Shown: piece after piece, positions 54,377 to 63,775 of the stretch
How the letters are laid out: each line of letters opens with the position of its first letter
How positions within the stretch are numbered: the first letter of the stretch is position 1
Assembly (NCBI RefSeq): GCF_001425045.1
Contig: NZ_LMDJ01000033.1
Location: forward strand, 188,463 to 252,462
Length of the DNA: 64,000 nucleotides
Direction: 5' to 3'
Source of the DNA: Massilia sp. Root351
GTDB taxonomy: Bacteria; Pseudomonadota; Gammaproteobacteria; Burkholderiales; Burkholderiaceae_D
Position numbers and translations under genes: made by a program
Notes under the pieces: generated by a model
Databases searched by the model: none
Seen by the model: the letters and a program-made list of their open reading frames with translations, nothing else
Told to the model about the DNA's origin: nothing

Positions 54377-54742
54377 ATGGCTAAAACAATACTTGCAGTT
54401 GACGATTCCAGCTCCCTGCGCCAGATGGTGGCCTTCAGCCTGAAGGCTGCCGGCTACCAGGTGGTGGAAGCGGTCGACGGCCAGGATGGCCTGGAAAAAG
54501 CCAAGCTGCAGGCAGTGGACCTGGTGCTGACCGACCAGAACATGCCGCGCATGGACGGCCTGCAGCTGATCAAGCTGCTGCGCGAGCTGCCGACCTACCA
54601 GAAGACGCCGATCCTGATGCTGACGACCGAGTCGTCCGACGAGATGAAGGCCAAGGGCCGCGCGGCCGGCGCCAACGGCTGGCTGGTCAAGCCTTTCGAT
54701 CCGCAGCGTCTCATCGAGGTTGTCAAAAAGGTCATTGGCTAA
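54377..54742 (+). CDS. cheY: CheY-type single-domain response regulator
   Basis: A 121-residue receiver domain: Asp9/Asp10 in AVDDSS, phosphoacceptor Asp53 in LTDQNMPRMDG, Thr in MLTTES and Lys in LVKPFD. It follows the CheZ-like gene by 63 bases and is upstream of cheA. It likely receives phosphate from CheA; with the second CheY it makes two CheY proteins in this cluster. Confidence 0.93.
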   Translation: MAKTILAVDDSSSLRQMVAFSLKAAGYQVVEAVDGQDGLEKAKLQAVDLVLTDQNMPRMDGLQLIKLLRELPTYQKTPILMLTTESSDEMKAKGRAAGANGWLVKPFDPQRLIEVVKKVIG

Positions 54743-54780
54743 GGGGCTGCCATGTATTTAGCACTTGATGGAGTCGCGCC

Positions 54781-56994
54781 ATGACCATCGACATTAGCCA
54801 GTTCTACCAGGTCTTCTTCGACGAGGCCGAGGAGCTGCTGGCTGAAATGGAACGGCTGTTGCTGGCGGTCGACCTGGCCGCGCCCACCGAAGAGGATCTG
54901 AACGCGATCTTCCGCACCGCCCATTCCGTCAAGGGCGGCGCCGGCACGTTCGGCCTGAACGACATGACGGAAGTGACCCACATCCTGGAAACGCTGCTGG
55001 ACCGCATCCGCAAGGGCGAGATGGCGCTCACTTCCGAGCACGTGGACGCCTTCCTGGCGGCCAAGGACATCCTGAAGATGCAGCTGGACGGGCACCGCCT
55101 CGGTTCGGCGGTGGACCAGGACGCGGTGGCCAATGTGCGCATGATGCTGCAGTCGCTGTCGCAGGACGTGGTGGCCGAGCTGTCGCACGTGGCGCCGTCC
55201 TTCCTCAGCGCTGCGCAGGAGGAGGCCGTGGACCACAGCGGCGGACGGCGCTACCGCCTGGAACTGCCGCAGATGGAGCTGCGCGAGATCAACGCGCTGT
55301 CGGCCGAAGTGGGCCTGCTGGGCGCGGTGAGCACCACGCCGCTGGACGGCGGCCGCACCGCGCTGCTGGTGACCACGCACGAGAGCCTGGACGACATCAT
55401 TTCGATCTGTTCCTTCATCCTGAACCCGGACGACATGCAGGTGTCCGAACTGCCAGCGCTCACGCCCGAGCAGCAGGCGGTCGAAAGCGCCGAGCGCAAG
55501 CGGGTGGAACAGGACCAGGGCTACGGCTTCTTCGACCCCGAGCCGGCGGCGGCGGCCGCCCAGCCGGCGGCCGCAGCAGGCCCGGGCTACGGCTTCTTCC
55601 AGCCGCTCGACCAGATCCGCGCGGACGCGGCCGCCGGCGCCGACGACGCGCGCGGCTACGGCTTCTTCGAGCCGGTGGAGGCGATCCGCGCCAAGGCCGG
55701 CATCAAGGACGAGCCGGCAGCGCCGGTGACGCCGGCCGAGGAGGAGAAGAAGGCCGCCGTGGTCAAGAAAGAGGCTGACAAGCCCGCCGCCGCGGCCGGT
55801 GGCGCCGAGTCGTCCTCGATCCGCGTGTCGATTGAAAAGGTCGACCAGCTGATCAACCTGGTGGGCGAACTGGTGATCACGCAGGCCATGATCGAGCAGC
55901 GCGTCGATACCCTGGACCCCATGGTGCACGAGCGCCTGCTCAACAGCGTGAGCCAGCTGACCCGCAACACGCGCGACCTGCAGGAAGCGGTGATGTCGAT
56001 CCGCATGATGCCGATGGACTTCGTGTTCTCGCGCTTCCCGCGCATGGTGCGCGACCTGGCCGCCAAGCTGGGCAAGAAGGTCGACTTCATCACCAACGGC
56101 GCCGCCACGGAACTGGACAAGGGCCTGATCGAGCGCATCGTCGATCCGCTGACGCACCTGGTGCGCAACTCGATCGACCACGGCATTGAAATGCCGGAGG
56201 TGCGGCGCGCCGCCGGCAAGACCGACGCGGGACGGCTGTTCCTGTCGGCCAGCCACCAGGGCGGCAATATCATCATCGAAGTGTCGGACGACGGCGGCGG
56301 TTTGAACCGCGACAAGATCCTGGCCAAGGCCAGGTCTTCCGGCCTGCCGGTGGCCGACAACATGGCCGACGCCGACGTGTGGCAGCTGATTTTCGCGCCG
56401 GGCTTCTCCACCGCCGAGCAGGTGACCGACGTGTCCGGGCGCGGCGTGGGCATGGACGTGGTCAAGCGCAACATCACCGCCATGGGCGGCACGGTGGACA
56501 TCCGCTCGGCCAAGGGCTTCGGCACCACGATTTCGATTTCGCTGCCGCTGACGCTGGCGATTTTGGACGGCATGTCGATCAAGGTGGGCGAAGAGATCTA
56601 CATCCTGCCGCTGGGCTTCGTGATCGAATCGATGCAGCCGGTGCCGGAGGACGTGAAGGAAATTTCCGGCAAGGGCAAGGTCATCAAGGTGCGCGGCGAA
56701 TACCTGCCGCTGATCCCCCTGTACCAGATGTTCGACATCACGCCCCGCTTCACGGACCCGTCCGAGGGGCTGGTGGTGATACTGGAAACAGAAGGGCGCA
56801 AGGCTGCGCTGTTCATCGACGACCTGGTCGGGCAGCAGCAGGTGGTGGTAAAAAACCTGGAGTCGAACTACCGCAAGGTGGCGGGCATTTCCGGCGCCAC
56901 CATACTGGGCGACGGCGGCGTGTCGCTGATCCTGGATGTGGCGGCGTTGATACGCTCTTCGCGCCAACTGGCCGACGAATCCATTTTTTCCTGA
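54781..56994 (+). CDS. cheA: Chemotaxis histidine kinase CheA
   Basis: A 737-residue CheA. P1: His48 in RTAHSVKGGAG. A short P2-like region follows (about 158-230), then an Ala/Pro-rich linker with three GYGFF repeats at residues 247-251, 269-273 and 292-296. Dimerisation domain from about 345 (VDQLINLVGELVI), ATPase domain with NSIDHG and DDGGGL, GVGMDVV, and CheW-like regulatory domain from about 600. It autophosphorylates and passes phosphate to CheY and CheB. Confidence 0.97.
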   Translation: MTIDISQFYQVFFDEAEELLAEMERLLLAVDLAAPTEEDLNAIFRTAHSVKGGAGTFGLNDMTEVTHILETLLDRIRKGEMALTSEHVDAFLAAKDILKMQLDGHRLGSAVDQDAVANVRMMLQSLSQDVVAELSHVAPSFLSAAQEEAVDHSGGRRYRLELPQMELREINALSAEVGLLGAVSTTPLDGGRTALLVTTHESLDDIISICSFILNPDDMQVSELPALTPEQQAVESAERKRVEQDQGYGFFDPEPAAAAAQPAAAAGPGYGFFQPLDQIRADAAAGADDARGYGFFEPVEAIRAKAGIKDEPAAPVTPAEEEKKAAVVKKEADKPAAAAGGAESSSIRVSIEKVDQLINLVGELVITQAMIEQRVDTLDPMVHERLLNSVSQLTRNTRDLQEAVMSIRMMPMDFVFSRFPRMVRDLAAKLGKKVDFITNGAATELDKGLIERIVDPLTHLVRNSIDHGIEMPEVRRAAGKTDAGRLFLSASHQGGNIIIEVSDDGGGLNRDKILAKARSSGLPVADNMADADVWQLIFAPGFSTAEQVTDVSGRGVGMDVVKRNITAMGGTVDIRSAKGFGTTISISLPLTLAILDGMSIKVGEEIYILPLGFVIESMQPVPEDVKEISGKGKVIKVRGEYLPLIPLYQMFDITPRFTDPSEGLVVILETEGRKAALFIDDLVGQQQVVVKNLESNYRKVAGISGATILGDGGVSLILDVAALIRSSRQLADESIFS

Positions 56995-57071
56995 ATAAAC
57001 CAATACACTGAGTTCGTATCGGTAAGCACGGTAAGTACATCAGTAAGTACATTAGCTAGAAGGAAGCCATC

Positions 57072-57557
57072 ATGTCAGACGCAATCCAGAACGCCGGCGA
57101 TATCGCCGGCCGAGAATTCCTCGCCTTCACCCTCGGTAAAGAGGAGTACGGCATTGACATCCTGAAGGTGCAGGAGATCCGCGGCTACGAAGCGGTGACC
57201 CGCATCGCCAACGCGCCGGAGTTCATCAAGGGCGTGATCAACCTGCGCGGCATCATCATCCCGGTGGTGGACATGCGCATCAAGTTCAACCTGGGCGAAC
57301 CGGTGTACGACCAGTTCACCGTCGTCATCATCCTGAACATCAACGGCCGCGTGGTCGGCATGGTGGTCGATTCGGTGTCCGACGTGACCACGCTGATGCC
57401 CGAGCAGGTCAAGCCGGCGCCGGAAATGGGCACGGCCTTCAGCACCGAGTACATGATCGGCCTGGGCACGATCGATGAGCGCATGCTGATCCTGGTGGAC
57501 ATCGACAAGCTGATGTCGAGCCCCGAGATGGGCCTGATCGACAAGCTGGCTGCGTAA
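57072..57557 (+). CDS. cheW: Chemotaxis coupling protein CheW
   Basis: A 161-residue CheW with the beta-barrel pattern FLAFTLGKEEYGIDILKVQE and GVINLRGIIIPVVDMR. It links MCP receptors to CheA. It follows cheA by 77 bases (AT-containing spacer with repeated GTAAGTACAT) and precedes the MCP gene by 71 bases; AGGA upstream of the start is the ribosome site. Confidence 0.97.
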   Translation: MSDAIQNAGDIAGREFLAFTLGKEEYGIDILKVQEIRGYEAVTRIANAPEFIKGVINLRGIIIPVVDMRIKFNLGEPVYDQFTVVIILNINGRVVGMVVDSVSDVTTLMPEQVKPAPEMGTAFSTEYMIGLGTIDERMLILVDIDKLMSSPEMGLIDKLAA

Positions 57558-57628
57558 GACCGCGCAGTAGCGGTGGCGACTGCCCGCAGAGGCGGCGCCG
57601 CCGCGCATAAAAAAACAGGGAGATAGAG

Positions 57629-59347
57629 ATGAATTTACGCGACTTTAAAATTGGTACCCGCCTGCGTTTGGGCTTTGGCAGCATTTTGCTGATCCTGGTC
57701 GCGATGGTGTTGCTGACGAACGTACTGAACTACCGCAACAAGGGCGAGCTGCGCACCGGCCTGGAACTGACCACGGCCAAGACGCTGCAGGCCGCCGCCA
57801 TGAAGAGCGCGATGCTGGAAACCGGCATCGCCATGCGCAATATCGGCCTGCAGTCGGACGTGAGCCTGATGCAGAAGGAAGAGAACAAAGTCAAGGAACA
57901 GCGCAAGCGCTACGACGGCGCGCGCGAGAAGCTGCAAAGCCTGGGCCTGGACGACGCGGAAAAGAAAGCGCTGAGCGACATCGCCGCGCTCGACAAGGAA
58001 GTGGACGTGGCCTTCAAGGAAGCCATCGGCCAGGTACTGGCGTTTAACAGCGAAGGCGCGGCGAAAGTGATCGCCAGCCGCATCGACCCGCTCAACCAGC
58101 AGACGCTGGCGGCGCTGAACGGCCTGGTGGACATGCAGCAGAAAGCGGCCACCAACGTGCTGGAAGGCTCGGTCTCGGCCGACACCCGGCTGATGGTGAT
58201 GCTGTTCGTGATGGGCGGCGTGGCCGTGGCCATCGGCGTGGTGGGCGCCATCATCATCACCAGCTCCATCGTGCGTCCGCTGCAGGGCGCGGTGGCGGTG
58301 GCGCAGAAGGTGGCCGGCGGCGAGCTGACCTCGCAGGTGCGGGTGGAGGGCAAGGATGAAACCAGCGAACTGCTGCAGGCGCTGAAGGACATGAACGACA
58401 GCCTGGTACGCACCGTCAGCGACGTGCGCACCAGCACCGAGACCATCACCGTGGCCTCGCAGGAAATCGCCTCCGGCAATGCCGACCTGTCCTCGCGCAC
58501 CGAGTCGCAGGCCAGCTCGCTGGAGGAGACCGCCAGCTCGATGGAGGAACTGACCTCCACCGTGAAACAGAACGCGGACAACGCGCGCCAGGCCAACCAG
58601 CTGGCCGTGTCGGCCTCCTCGGTGGCGGTGAAGGGCGGTTCGGTGGTGTCGCAAGTGGTGGAAACCATGGGTTCGATCAAGGCCTCGTCCAGCAAGATCG
58701 TCGATATTATCGGCGTCATCGACGGCATCGCCTTCCAGACCAACATCCTGGCGCTGAACGCGGCGGTGGAAGCGGCGCGCGCCGGCGAACAGGGCCGCGG
58801 CTTCGCGGTGGTGGCATCCGAGGTGCGCAACCTGGCGCAGCGCTCGGCCGGCGCCGCCAAGGAAATCAAGGAGCTGATCGGCGATTCGGTGGACAAGGTG
58901 GACGCGGGCAGCCGCCTGGTGGACGAAGCCGGCCAGACCATGGAGCTGATTGTCACGTCGATCAAGCAGGTCGCTGATATCATGGGCGAAATCACCGCCG
59001 CCACGCAGGAGCAGAGCAACGGCATCGAGGAAGTGAACCAGGCCATCACGCAGATGGACGAAATGACGCAGCAGAACGCGGCCCTGGTGGAAGAGGCGGC
59101 GGCGGCGGCCGAGAGCATGCAGGAGCAGGCGCAGAACCTGGCGCACGCGGTCAGCATCTTCAAGCTGTCGAGCGACGCCATGCACCAGATGGCGCAGCCG
59201 GCGCCGCGCGCGGCGGCGGTCAAGTCCGTCGCCAGGCCGGCCCCGAAGCCGGCGCCGCGCGCCGCGGTGGTGGCCACGGCCAGCCCCAAGGCGCCGCCCA
59301 AGAAGCTCGCCTCGGCAGCGCCGGGCGATGATTGGGAAGAGTTTTAA
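57629..59347 (+). CDS. Methyl-accepting chemotaxis protein with C-terminal pentapeptide
   Basis: A 572-residue transmembrane receptor: helix 1 at about 12-33, a periplasmic four-helix-bundle-like ligand domain (about 35-185), helix 2 at about 190-213 (LMVMLFVMGGVAVAIGVVGA), HAMP, and the signalling hairpin with NILALNAAVEAARAGEQGRG. The last five residues, DWEEF, match the x-[FYW]-x-x-[FYW] tether that binds CheR. Ligand unknown. It sits directly before cheR. Confidence 0.94.
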   Translation: MNLRDFKIGTRLRLGFGSILLILVAMVLLTNVLNYRNKGELRTGLELTTAKTLQAAAMKSAMLETGIAMRNIGLQSDVSLMQKEENKVKEQRKRYDGAREKLQSLGLDDAEKKALSDIAALDKEVDVAFKEAIGQVLAFNSEGAAKVIASRIDPLNQQTLAALNGLVDMQQKAATNVLEGSVSADTRLMVMLFVMGGVAVAIGVVGAIIITSSIVRPLQGAVAVAQKVAGGELTSQVRVEGKDETSELLQALKDMNDSLVRTVSDVRTSTETITVASQEIASGNADLSSRTESQASSLEETASSMEELTSTVKQNADNARQANQLAVSASSVAVKGGSVVSQVVETMGSIKASSSKIVDIIGVIDGIAFQTNILALNAAVEAARAGEQGRGFAVVASEVRNLAQRSAGAAKEIKELIGDSVDKVDAGSRLVDEAGQTMELIVTSIKQVADIMGEITAATQEQSNGIEEVNQAITQMDEMTQQNAALVEEAAAAAESMQEQAQNLAHAVSIFKLSSDAMHQMAQPAPRAAAVKSVARPAPKPAPRAAVVATASPKAPPKKLASAAPGDDWEEF

Positions 59348-59414
59348 CAGGCGATTTCAGGCAGCACGCCGTAGCAGGCATTGTTCCAAGGCAGGTTGAT
59401 TTAAGGGTTTACAA

Positions 59415-60245
59415 ATGCCGCATTCAAAAGACACCGTCAAAGAGTTTGATTTCAACTCCAGGGACTTCGAACGGGTCCGTGGCCTGATCTACAAGCGGGC
59501 CGGCATTTCGCTGGCCGACAGCAAGCAGGAGATGGTGTACAGCCGGCTGGCGCGGCGTCTGCGCGCCACCGGCATTTCGTCGTTCATGAAATACCTGGAC
59601 GAACTGGAGGCGGGGCGCCTGGGCGACGAGTGGGAATCCTTCACCAACGCCCTGACCACCAACCTGACTTCCTTCTTCCGCGAGGCGCACCACTTCCCGC
59701 TGCTGGCCGAGCATGTGAAGAACAAGCGCGACATCACGGTCTGGTGTTCGGCCGCCTCCACCGGCGAGGAGCCGTACTCGATCGCCATGACCTTGTGCGA
59801 GGCCTACAACACGCTGACGCCCCCGGCCACCATCATCGCCACCGACATCGACACCAACGTATTGGCCGCGGGCGCGAACGGCGTCTACACCATGGACCGG
59901 CTGGACAAGATGTCGCCCGAGCGCCAGCGCCGCTTCTTCCTGAAAGGGAAGGGCGACAAGGAAGGCATGGCGCGGGTGCGTCCCGAGCTGCGCAACATGA
60001 TCACCTTCAAGCAGCTCAACCTGCTGGCCGACCAGTGGCCGGTGACCGGCCCGTTCGACGTGATCTTCTGCCGCAACGTGATGATTTACTTCGACAAGGC
60101 GACTCAGCGTAAAATACTGTCCCGCTTCGTCCCGCTGATGAAACCGGACGCGCTGCTGTTTGCCGGCCACTCGGAGAATTTCCTGTATGTGTCCGATTCG
60201 CTGAAGCTGCGCGGCAAGACCGTGTATGAGCTGGACAGAAGATAG
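59415..60245 (+). CDS. cheR: Chemotaxis methyltransferase CheR
   Basis: A 276-residue CheR that methylates MCP glutamates with S-adenosylmethionine. The N-terminal helical domain (about 15-85, GISLADSKQEMVYSRLARR) and the SAM domain (WCSAASTGEEPYSIAM, IFCRNVMIYFD) are typical. It is adjacent to an MCP gene whose protein ends in a CheR-binding pentapeptide, 67 bases upstream. Confidence 0.97.
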   Translation: MPHSKDTVKEFDFNSRDFERVRGLIYKRAGISLADSKQEMVYSRLARRLRATGISSFMKYLDELEAGRLGDEWESFTNALTTNLTSFFREAHHFPLLAEHVKNKRDITVWCSAASTGEEPYSIAMTLCEAYNTLTPPATIIATDIDTNVLAAGANGVYTMDRLDKMSPERQRRFFLKGKGDKEGMARVRPELRNMITFKQLNLLADQWPVTGPFDVIFCRNVMIYFDKATQRKILSRFVPLMKPDALLFAGHSENFLYVSDSLKLRGKTVYELDRR

Positions 60246-60262
60246 AACACTAAGGGCGCGCC

Positions 60263-60862
60263 ATGGATTTAGAACAATTTGCCACCAACGTCTATTACGA
60301 CCGGACCTTCGACTGCGACGCGGCCAAGATCCTGCCGGGCGAGTACTATTTCACGGCCAAGGACATGCTGATCGTGACGGTGCTCGGTTCCTGCGTGTCG
60401 GCCTGCATCCGCGACCGCGTGACGGGCCTGGGCGGCATGAACCACTTCATGCTGCCCGACGGCGGCAGCGATCCGAACAGCCCGATCTCGGCCTCGGCGC
60501 GCTACGGCACCTACGCCATGGAGATCCTGATCAACGACCTGCTGAAGGCGGGCGCGCGGCGCGACAACCTGGAAGCGAAGGTGTTCGGCGGCGGCGCGGT
60601 GCTCAAGGGCTTCACCGCCATCAACGTGGGCGAACGCAACGCCGCCTTCGTGCAGAGCTTCCTGCGCAATGAAAAAATCCGCATCGTGGCCGAGGACCTG
60701 AACGACATCTACCCGCGCAAGGTGTACTTCTTCCCGCGCACCGGCAAGGTGCTGGTCAAGAAGCTGATGCAGTCGCACAACGACACGCTGGCCAAACGCG
60801 AGATCGAATACGCCAGCCGCCTCAAGAAGCAGCCCGTGGCCGGCGAGATCGAGCTGTTTTGA
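60263..60862 (+). CDS. cheD: Chemoreceptor glutamine deamidase CheD
   Basis: A 199-residue CheD. The catalytic pair is Cys44 (VLGSCVSACIRD) and His61 (GGMNHFMLPD). CheD deamidates receptor glutamines and in some bacteria binds CheC/CheY. It ends AGEIELF, the same tail as the CheZ-like protein. The gene is 17 bases after cheR and 36 bases before cheB. Confidence 0.96.
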   Translation: MDLEQFATNVYYDRTFDCDAAKILPGEYYFTAKDMLIVTVLGSCVSACIRDRVTGLGGMNHFMLPDGGSDPNSPISASARYGTYAMEILINDLLKAGARRDNLEAKVFGGGAVLKGFTAINVGERNAAFVQSFLRNEKIRIVAEDLNDIYPRKVYFFPRTGKVLVKKLMQSHNDTLAKREIEYASRLKKQPVAGEIELF

Positions 60863-60898
60863 CACAGCGTTCCAACCAATAAAAACACCGTACCCATC

Positions 60899-61969
60899 AT
60901 GAAGATCAAAGTCCTGATCGTAGACGACTCCGCGCTGATCCGCAGCGTGATGACCGAAATCATCAACAACCAGCCCGACATGGAAGTGGTGGGCGCGGCG
61001 CCCGATCCGCTGGTGGCGCGCGAGCTGATCAAGCAGACCAACCCGGATGTGCTGACGCTGGACGTGGAAATGCCGAAAATGGACGGCCTCGACTTCCTGG
61101 AAAAGCTGATGCGCTTGCGCCCGATGCCGGTGGTGATGGTGTCCTCGCTGACCGAGCGCGGCTCGGAAATCACCATGCGCGCGCTGGAACTGGGCGCAGT
61201 CGATTTCGTCACCAAGCCGAAAATTTCCATCCAGAGCGGCATGCGCGAATACACCGACCTGATCGCCGACAAGATCCGGGCCGCCTCCAAGGCCCGCGTG
61301 CGCGCGCGTACCCTGCCGCAGGCCGGCGCCGCCGGCCAGGCCGCCTTGCCGCAGCTGCGCAACCCGCTGATGTCGTCGGAAAAACTGATCATCATCGGCG
61401 CCTCCACCGGCGGCACCGAGGCGATCCGCGAATTCCTGATGCAGATGCCGTCCGACTGCCCCGGCATCCTGATCACGCAGCACATGCCGGAGGGCTTCAC
61501 CAAGTCCTTCGCCAAGCGCCTGGACTCGCTGTGCAAGATCGCCGTCATCGAATCGCAAGGCAACGAGCGCGTGCTGCCTGGCCACGCCTACATCGCCCCC
61601 GGCCATTCGCACCTGACCCTGGCGCGGTCCGGCGCCAACTACATGACCAAGATCGACCAGGGCGAACCGGTCAACCGCCACCGCCCGTCGGTCGACGTGC
61701 TGTTCCGCTCGGCCGCTCAGTTCGCCGGCAAGAACGCGGTCGGCGTGATCCTGACCGGCATGGGCAAGGACGGCGCGGCCGGCATGTTGGAGATGAAGAA
61801 TGCAGGGGCGTATAATTTTGCCCAGGACGAAGCCAGCTGCGTGGTGTTCGGCATGCCGCGCGAAGCGATCGCGGTCGGCGCCACGCACGAGGTGGGAGCG
61901 CTGCAGGCCTTGCCGGGCATGGTGCTTGGTTACCTGGCAACGCACGGCATGCGCGCGTTGCGCGTATGA
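60899..61969 (+). CDS. cheB: Chemotaxis methylesterase CheB
   Basis: A 356-residue two-domain protein: receiver (Asp55 in LTLDVEMPKMDG) and C-terminal esterase with Ser169 in GASTGG and His195 in TQHMPEGF. It removes methyl groups from receptors when phosphorylated by CheA, giving adaptation. Confidence 0.97.
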   Translation: MKIKVLIVDDSALIRSVMTEIINNQPDMEVVGAAPDPLVARELIKQTNPDVLTLDVEMPKMDGLDFLEKLMRLRPMPVVMVSSLTERGSEITMRALELGAVDFVTKPKISIQSGMREYTDLIADKIRAASKARVRARTLPQAGAAGQAALPQLRNPLMSSEKLIIIGASTGGTEAIREFLMQMPSDCPGILITQHMPEGFTKSFAKRLDSLCKIAVIESQGNERVLPGHAYIAPGHSHLTLARSGANYMTKIDQGEPVNRHRPSVDVLFRSAAQFAGKNAVGVILTGMGKDGAAGMLEMKNAGAYNFAQDEASCVVFGMPREAIAVGATHEVGALQALPGMVLGYLATHGMRALRV

Positions 61970-62091
61970 CGTGCAGGGTGACGTATTACTGCTACTTTGT
62001 TCGCCTTAGGGCAACGAAAATGCTATGCTACAAATAGCTCGTGCTTATAGACACTATTAACAACCGCGTAAGAGAAACAACGGAGTAATTC

Positions 62092-62481
62092 ATGGCAGAT
62101 CCAAAGATGAAATTTTTAGTAGTTGACGATTTTTCGACGATGCGCCGCATCGTCCGGAATCTGTTGAAGGAACTGGGTTACGCCAATGTGGACGAGGCAG
62201 AAGACGGTGTCATGGCCCTGGCCAAGCTGCGCGCGGAGCAGTTCGACTTCGTGGTCTCCGACTGGAACATGCCGAATATGGACGGCCTGACCATGCTGCA
62301 AAATATCCGTGCCGATCCCGCGCTGGCCAAGCTGCCGGTGCTGATGGTGACGGCCGAAGCGAAGAAGGAAAACATCATCGCCGCCGCCCAGGCCGGCGCC
62401 AACGGCTACGTGGTCAAGCCGTTCACGGCCGCCACGCTGGACGAGAAGCTGAACAAGATCTTCGAAAAACTCGGCGCCTGA
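62092..62481 (+). CDS. cheY: CheY chemotaxis response regulator
   Basis: A 129-residue CheY: Asp12/Asp13 in VVDDFSTMRRI, phosphoacceptor Asp57 in VVSDWNMPNMDG, Thr in VTAEAKKENI and Lys in VVKPFTAATL. This sequence is closer to classical motor CheY than the first copy. It ends the che run and is followed by a terminator. CheZ is not encoded after it, unlike in many betaproteobacteria. Confidence 0.97.
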   Translation: MADPKMKFLVVDDFSTMRRIVRNLLKELGYANVDEAEDGVMALAKLRAEQFDFVVSDWNMPNMDGLTMLQNIRADPALAKLPVLMVTAEAKKENIIAAAQAGANGYVVKPFTAATLDEKLNKIFEKLGA

Positions 62482-62507
62482 CCGCAACGGCAGGCCCGCG
62501 GGGCACG

Positions 62508-62532
62508 GGCCGGCGCACGCGCCGGCCTTTTT
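62508..62532 (+). terminator. Rho-independent terminator after the second cheY
   Basis: GGCCGGCG (62508-62515), a CACG loop, CGCCGGCC (62520-62527) and TTTTT (62528-62532). It follows the cheY stop by 27 bases and ends 20 bases before the EAL/HDOD start, so that gene must have its own promoter or rely on read-through. Confidence 0.9.
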
Positions 62533-62551
62533 GACTTTATGCGACCACAAC

Positions 62552-63775
62552 ATGCATCAGACCAATTATCTTGTTCGTGAACCGCTGCTGGACCCCAGGC
62601 AGCGCGTGGTCGGGTACGAACTGACGTGGCAGGGCGGCGCCGGCCAGGTCGCCTTGCCGACCCAGGCCGCGCTGGAAGACCTGGTGGCCTTCGTGGCCGC
62701 CGAAGTCAACAGCGAAGAACACGGCTGGCTGCTGCGCGACAAGACGCTGTTCCTGGAAGCGGTGCCGGGCATGCTGTCGACCGACGCGCTGTACAACATG
62801 CCGCCCGAGCACACGGTGCTGTCGCTGAAGGCGGTGGCGCTGGCCAACCCGGACACGCTGGCGGCGGTGCAGGCGCTGCGCGCCGGCGGCGTCGGCATCC
62901 TGCTGCGCGACGCCGACCTGGCCCGCGTGGGCAGCCGGCTGGGCACCATCGCCTCCTACGTGGAAGTGAAATTCACCGGCGCCGACGTGGCCGCGCAAGC
63001 GCGTTCCTACGCGGCGCTGAAAGCGTCCAACCTGCGCATGGTGGGCCGCCCGGTCACCACCTGGGCCGACTTCGACGCCTGCGCCGCGCTCGGCCTGGAC
63101 GCCTTCGTCGGCAAGCTGCACCTGACGCCGCGCCCCGGCGGGGATGCCAAGGGCATGAACCCCGCGCAGACCATCATCATGCAGCTGATGCAGATGGTGA
63201 ACGCGAACGCCGACATCAAGCAGCTGGAGGATGTGCTCAAGCGCGACGCCGCGCTGTCCTACAAGCTGCTGCGCTACATCAATTCGGCCGGCTTCGGCGC
63301 CGGGCGCGAGATCGCCTCGCTGCGCCAGGCCATCACCTTGCTGGGCTATGCGCCGCTGTACCGCTGGCTGACGCTGTTGCTGGCCACGGCCAGCACCAGC
63401 GGCTACTCGCCGGTGCTGCTGGAAACGGCCGTGGTGCGCGGCCGCCTGGCCGAGCTGCTGGGCGCCAAGGCGCTGGGCAAGGCGGACGCCGAGAATATCT
63501 TCGTGGCCGGCATGTTCTCGCTGCTGGACCGGCTGCTCGGCATTCCGATGGAGGAGGTGCTGTCCAGCATCCAGCTGTCGGACGACGTGGTGGCGGCGCT
63601 GCTGTCGCGCTCGGGCAAATACGGCCAGTACCTGGCGCTGGCCGAGGCGTGCGAACTGAACAGCAACCTGGTGTCCTCGCTGGCCGGCGCGCTCAGCCTG
63701 ACACCGGCCGAGGTCAACAAGGCCCACCTGTCGGCGCTGGCCTGGACCCAGAGCATCTCCGGCGAAGCGGGCTAG
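62552..63775 (+). CDS. EAL/HDOD-domain signalling protein (degenerate EAL)
   Basis: A 407-residue protein with an N-terminal degenerate EAL-type domain (about 1-200, opening LVREPLLDPRQRVVGYELTW) and a C-terminal HDOD domain (about 205-395, LEDVLKRDAALSYKLLRYIN). The EAL signature is absent, so it probably does not hydrolyse c-di-GMP but may bind it or interact with partners. Such YuxH-like proteins act in motility and virulence signalling. The start at 62552 is chosen because family sequence begins there; it lies just after the cheY terminator. Confidence 0.82.
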   Translation: MHQTNYLVREPLLDPRQRVVGYELTWQGGAGQVALPTQAALEDLVAFVAAEVNSEEHGWLLRDKTLFLEAVPGMLSTDALYNMPPEHTVLSLKAVALANPDTLAAVQALRAGGVGILLRDADLARVGSRLGTIASYVEVKFTGADVAAQARSYAALKASNLRMVGRPVTTWADFDACAALGLDAFVGKLHLTPRPGGDAKGMNPAQTIIMQLMQMVNANADIKQLEDVLKRDAALSYKLLRYINSAGFGAGREIASLRQAITLLGYAPLYRWLTLLLATASTSGYSPVLLETAVVRGRLAELLGAKALGKADAENIFVAGMFSLLDRLLGIPMEEVLSSIQLSDDVVAALLSRSGKYGQYLALAEACELNSNLVSSLAGALSLTPAEVNKAHLSALAWTQSISGEAG

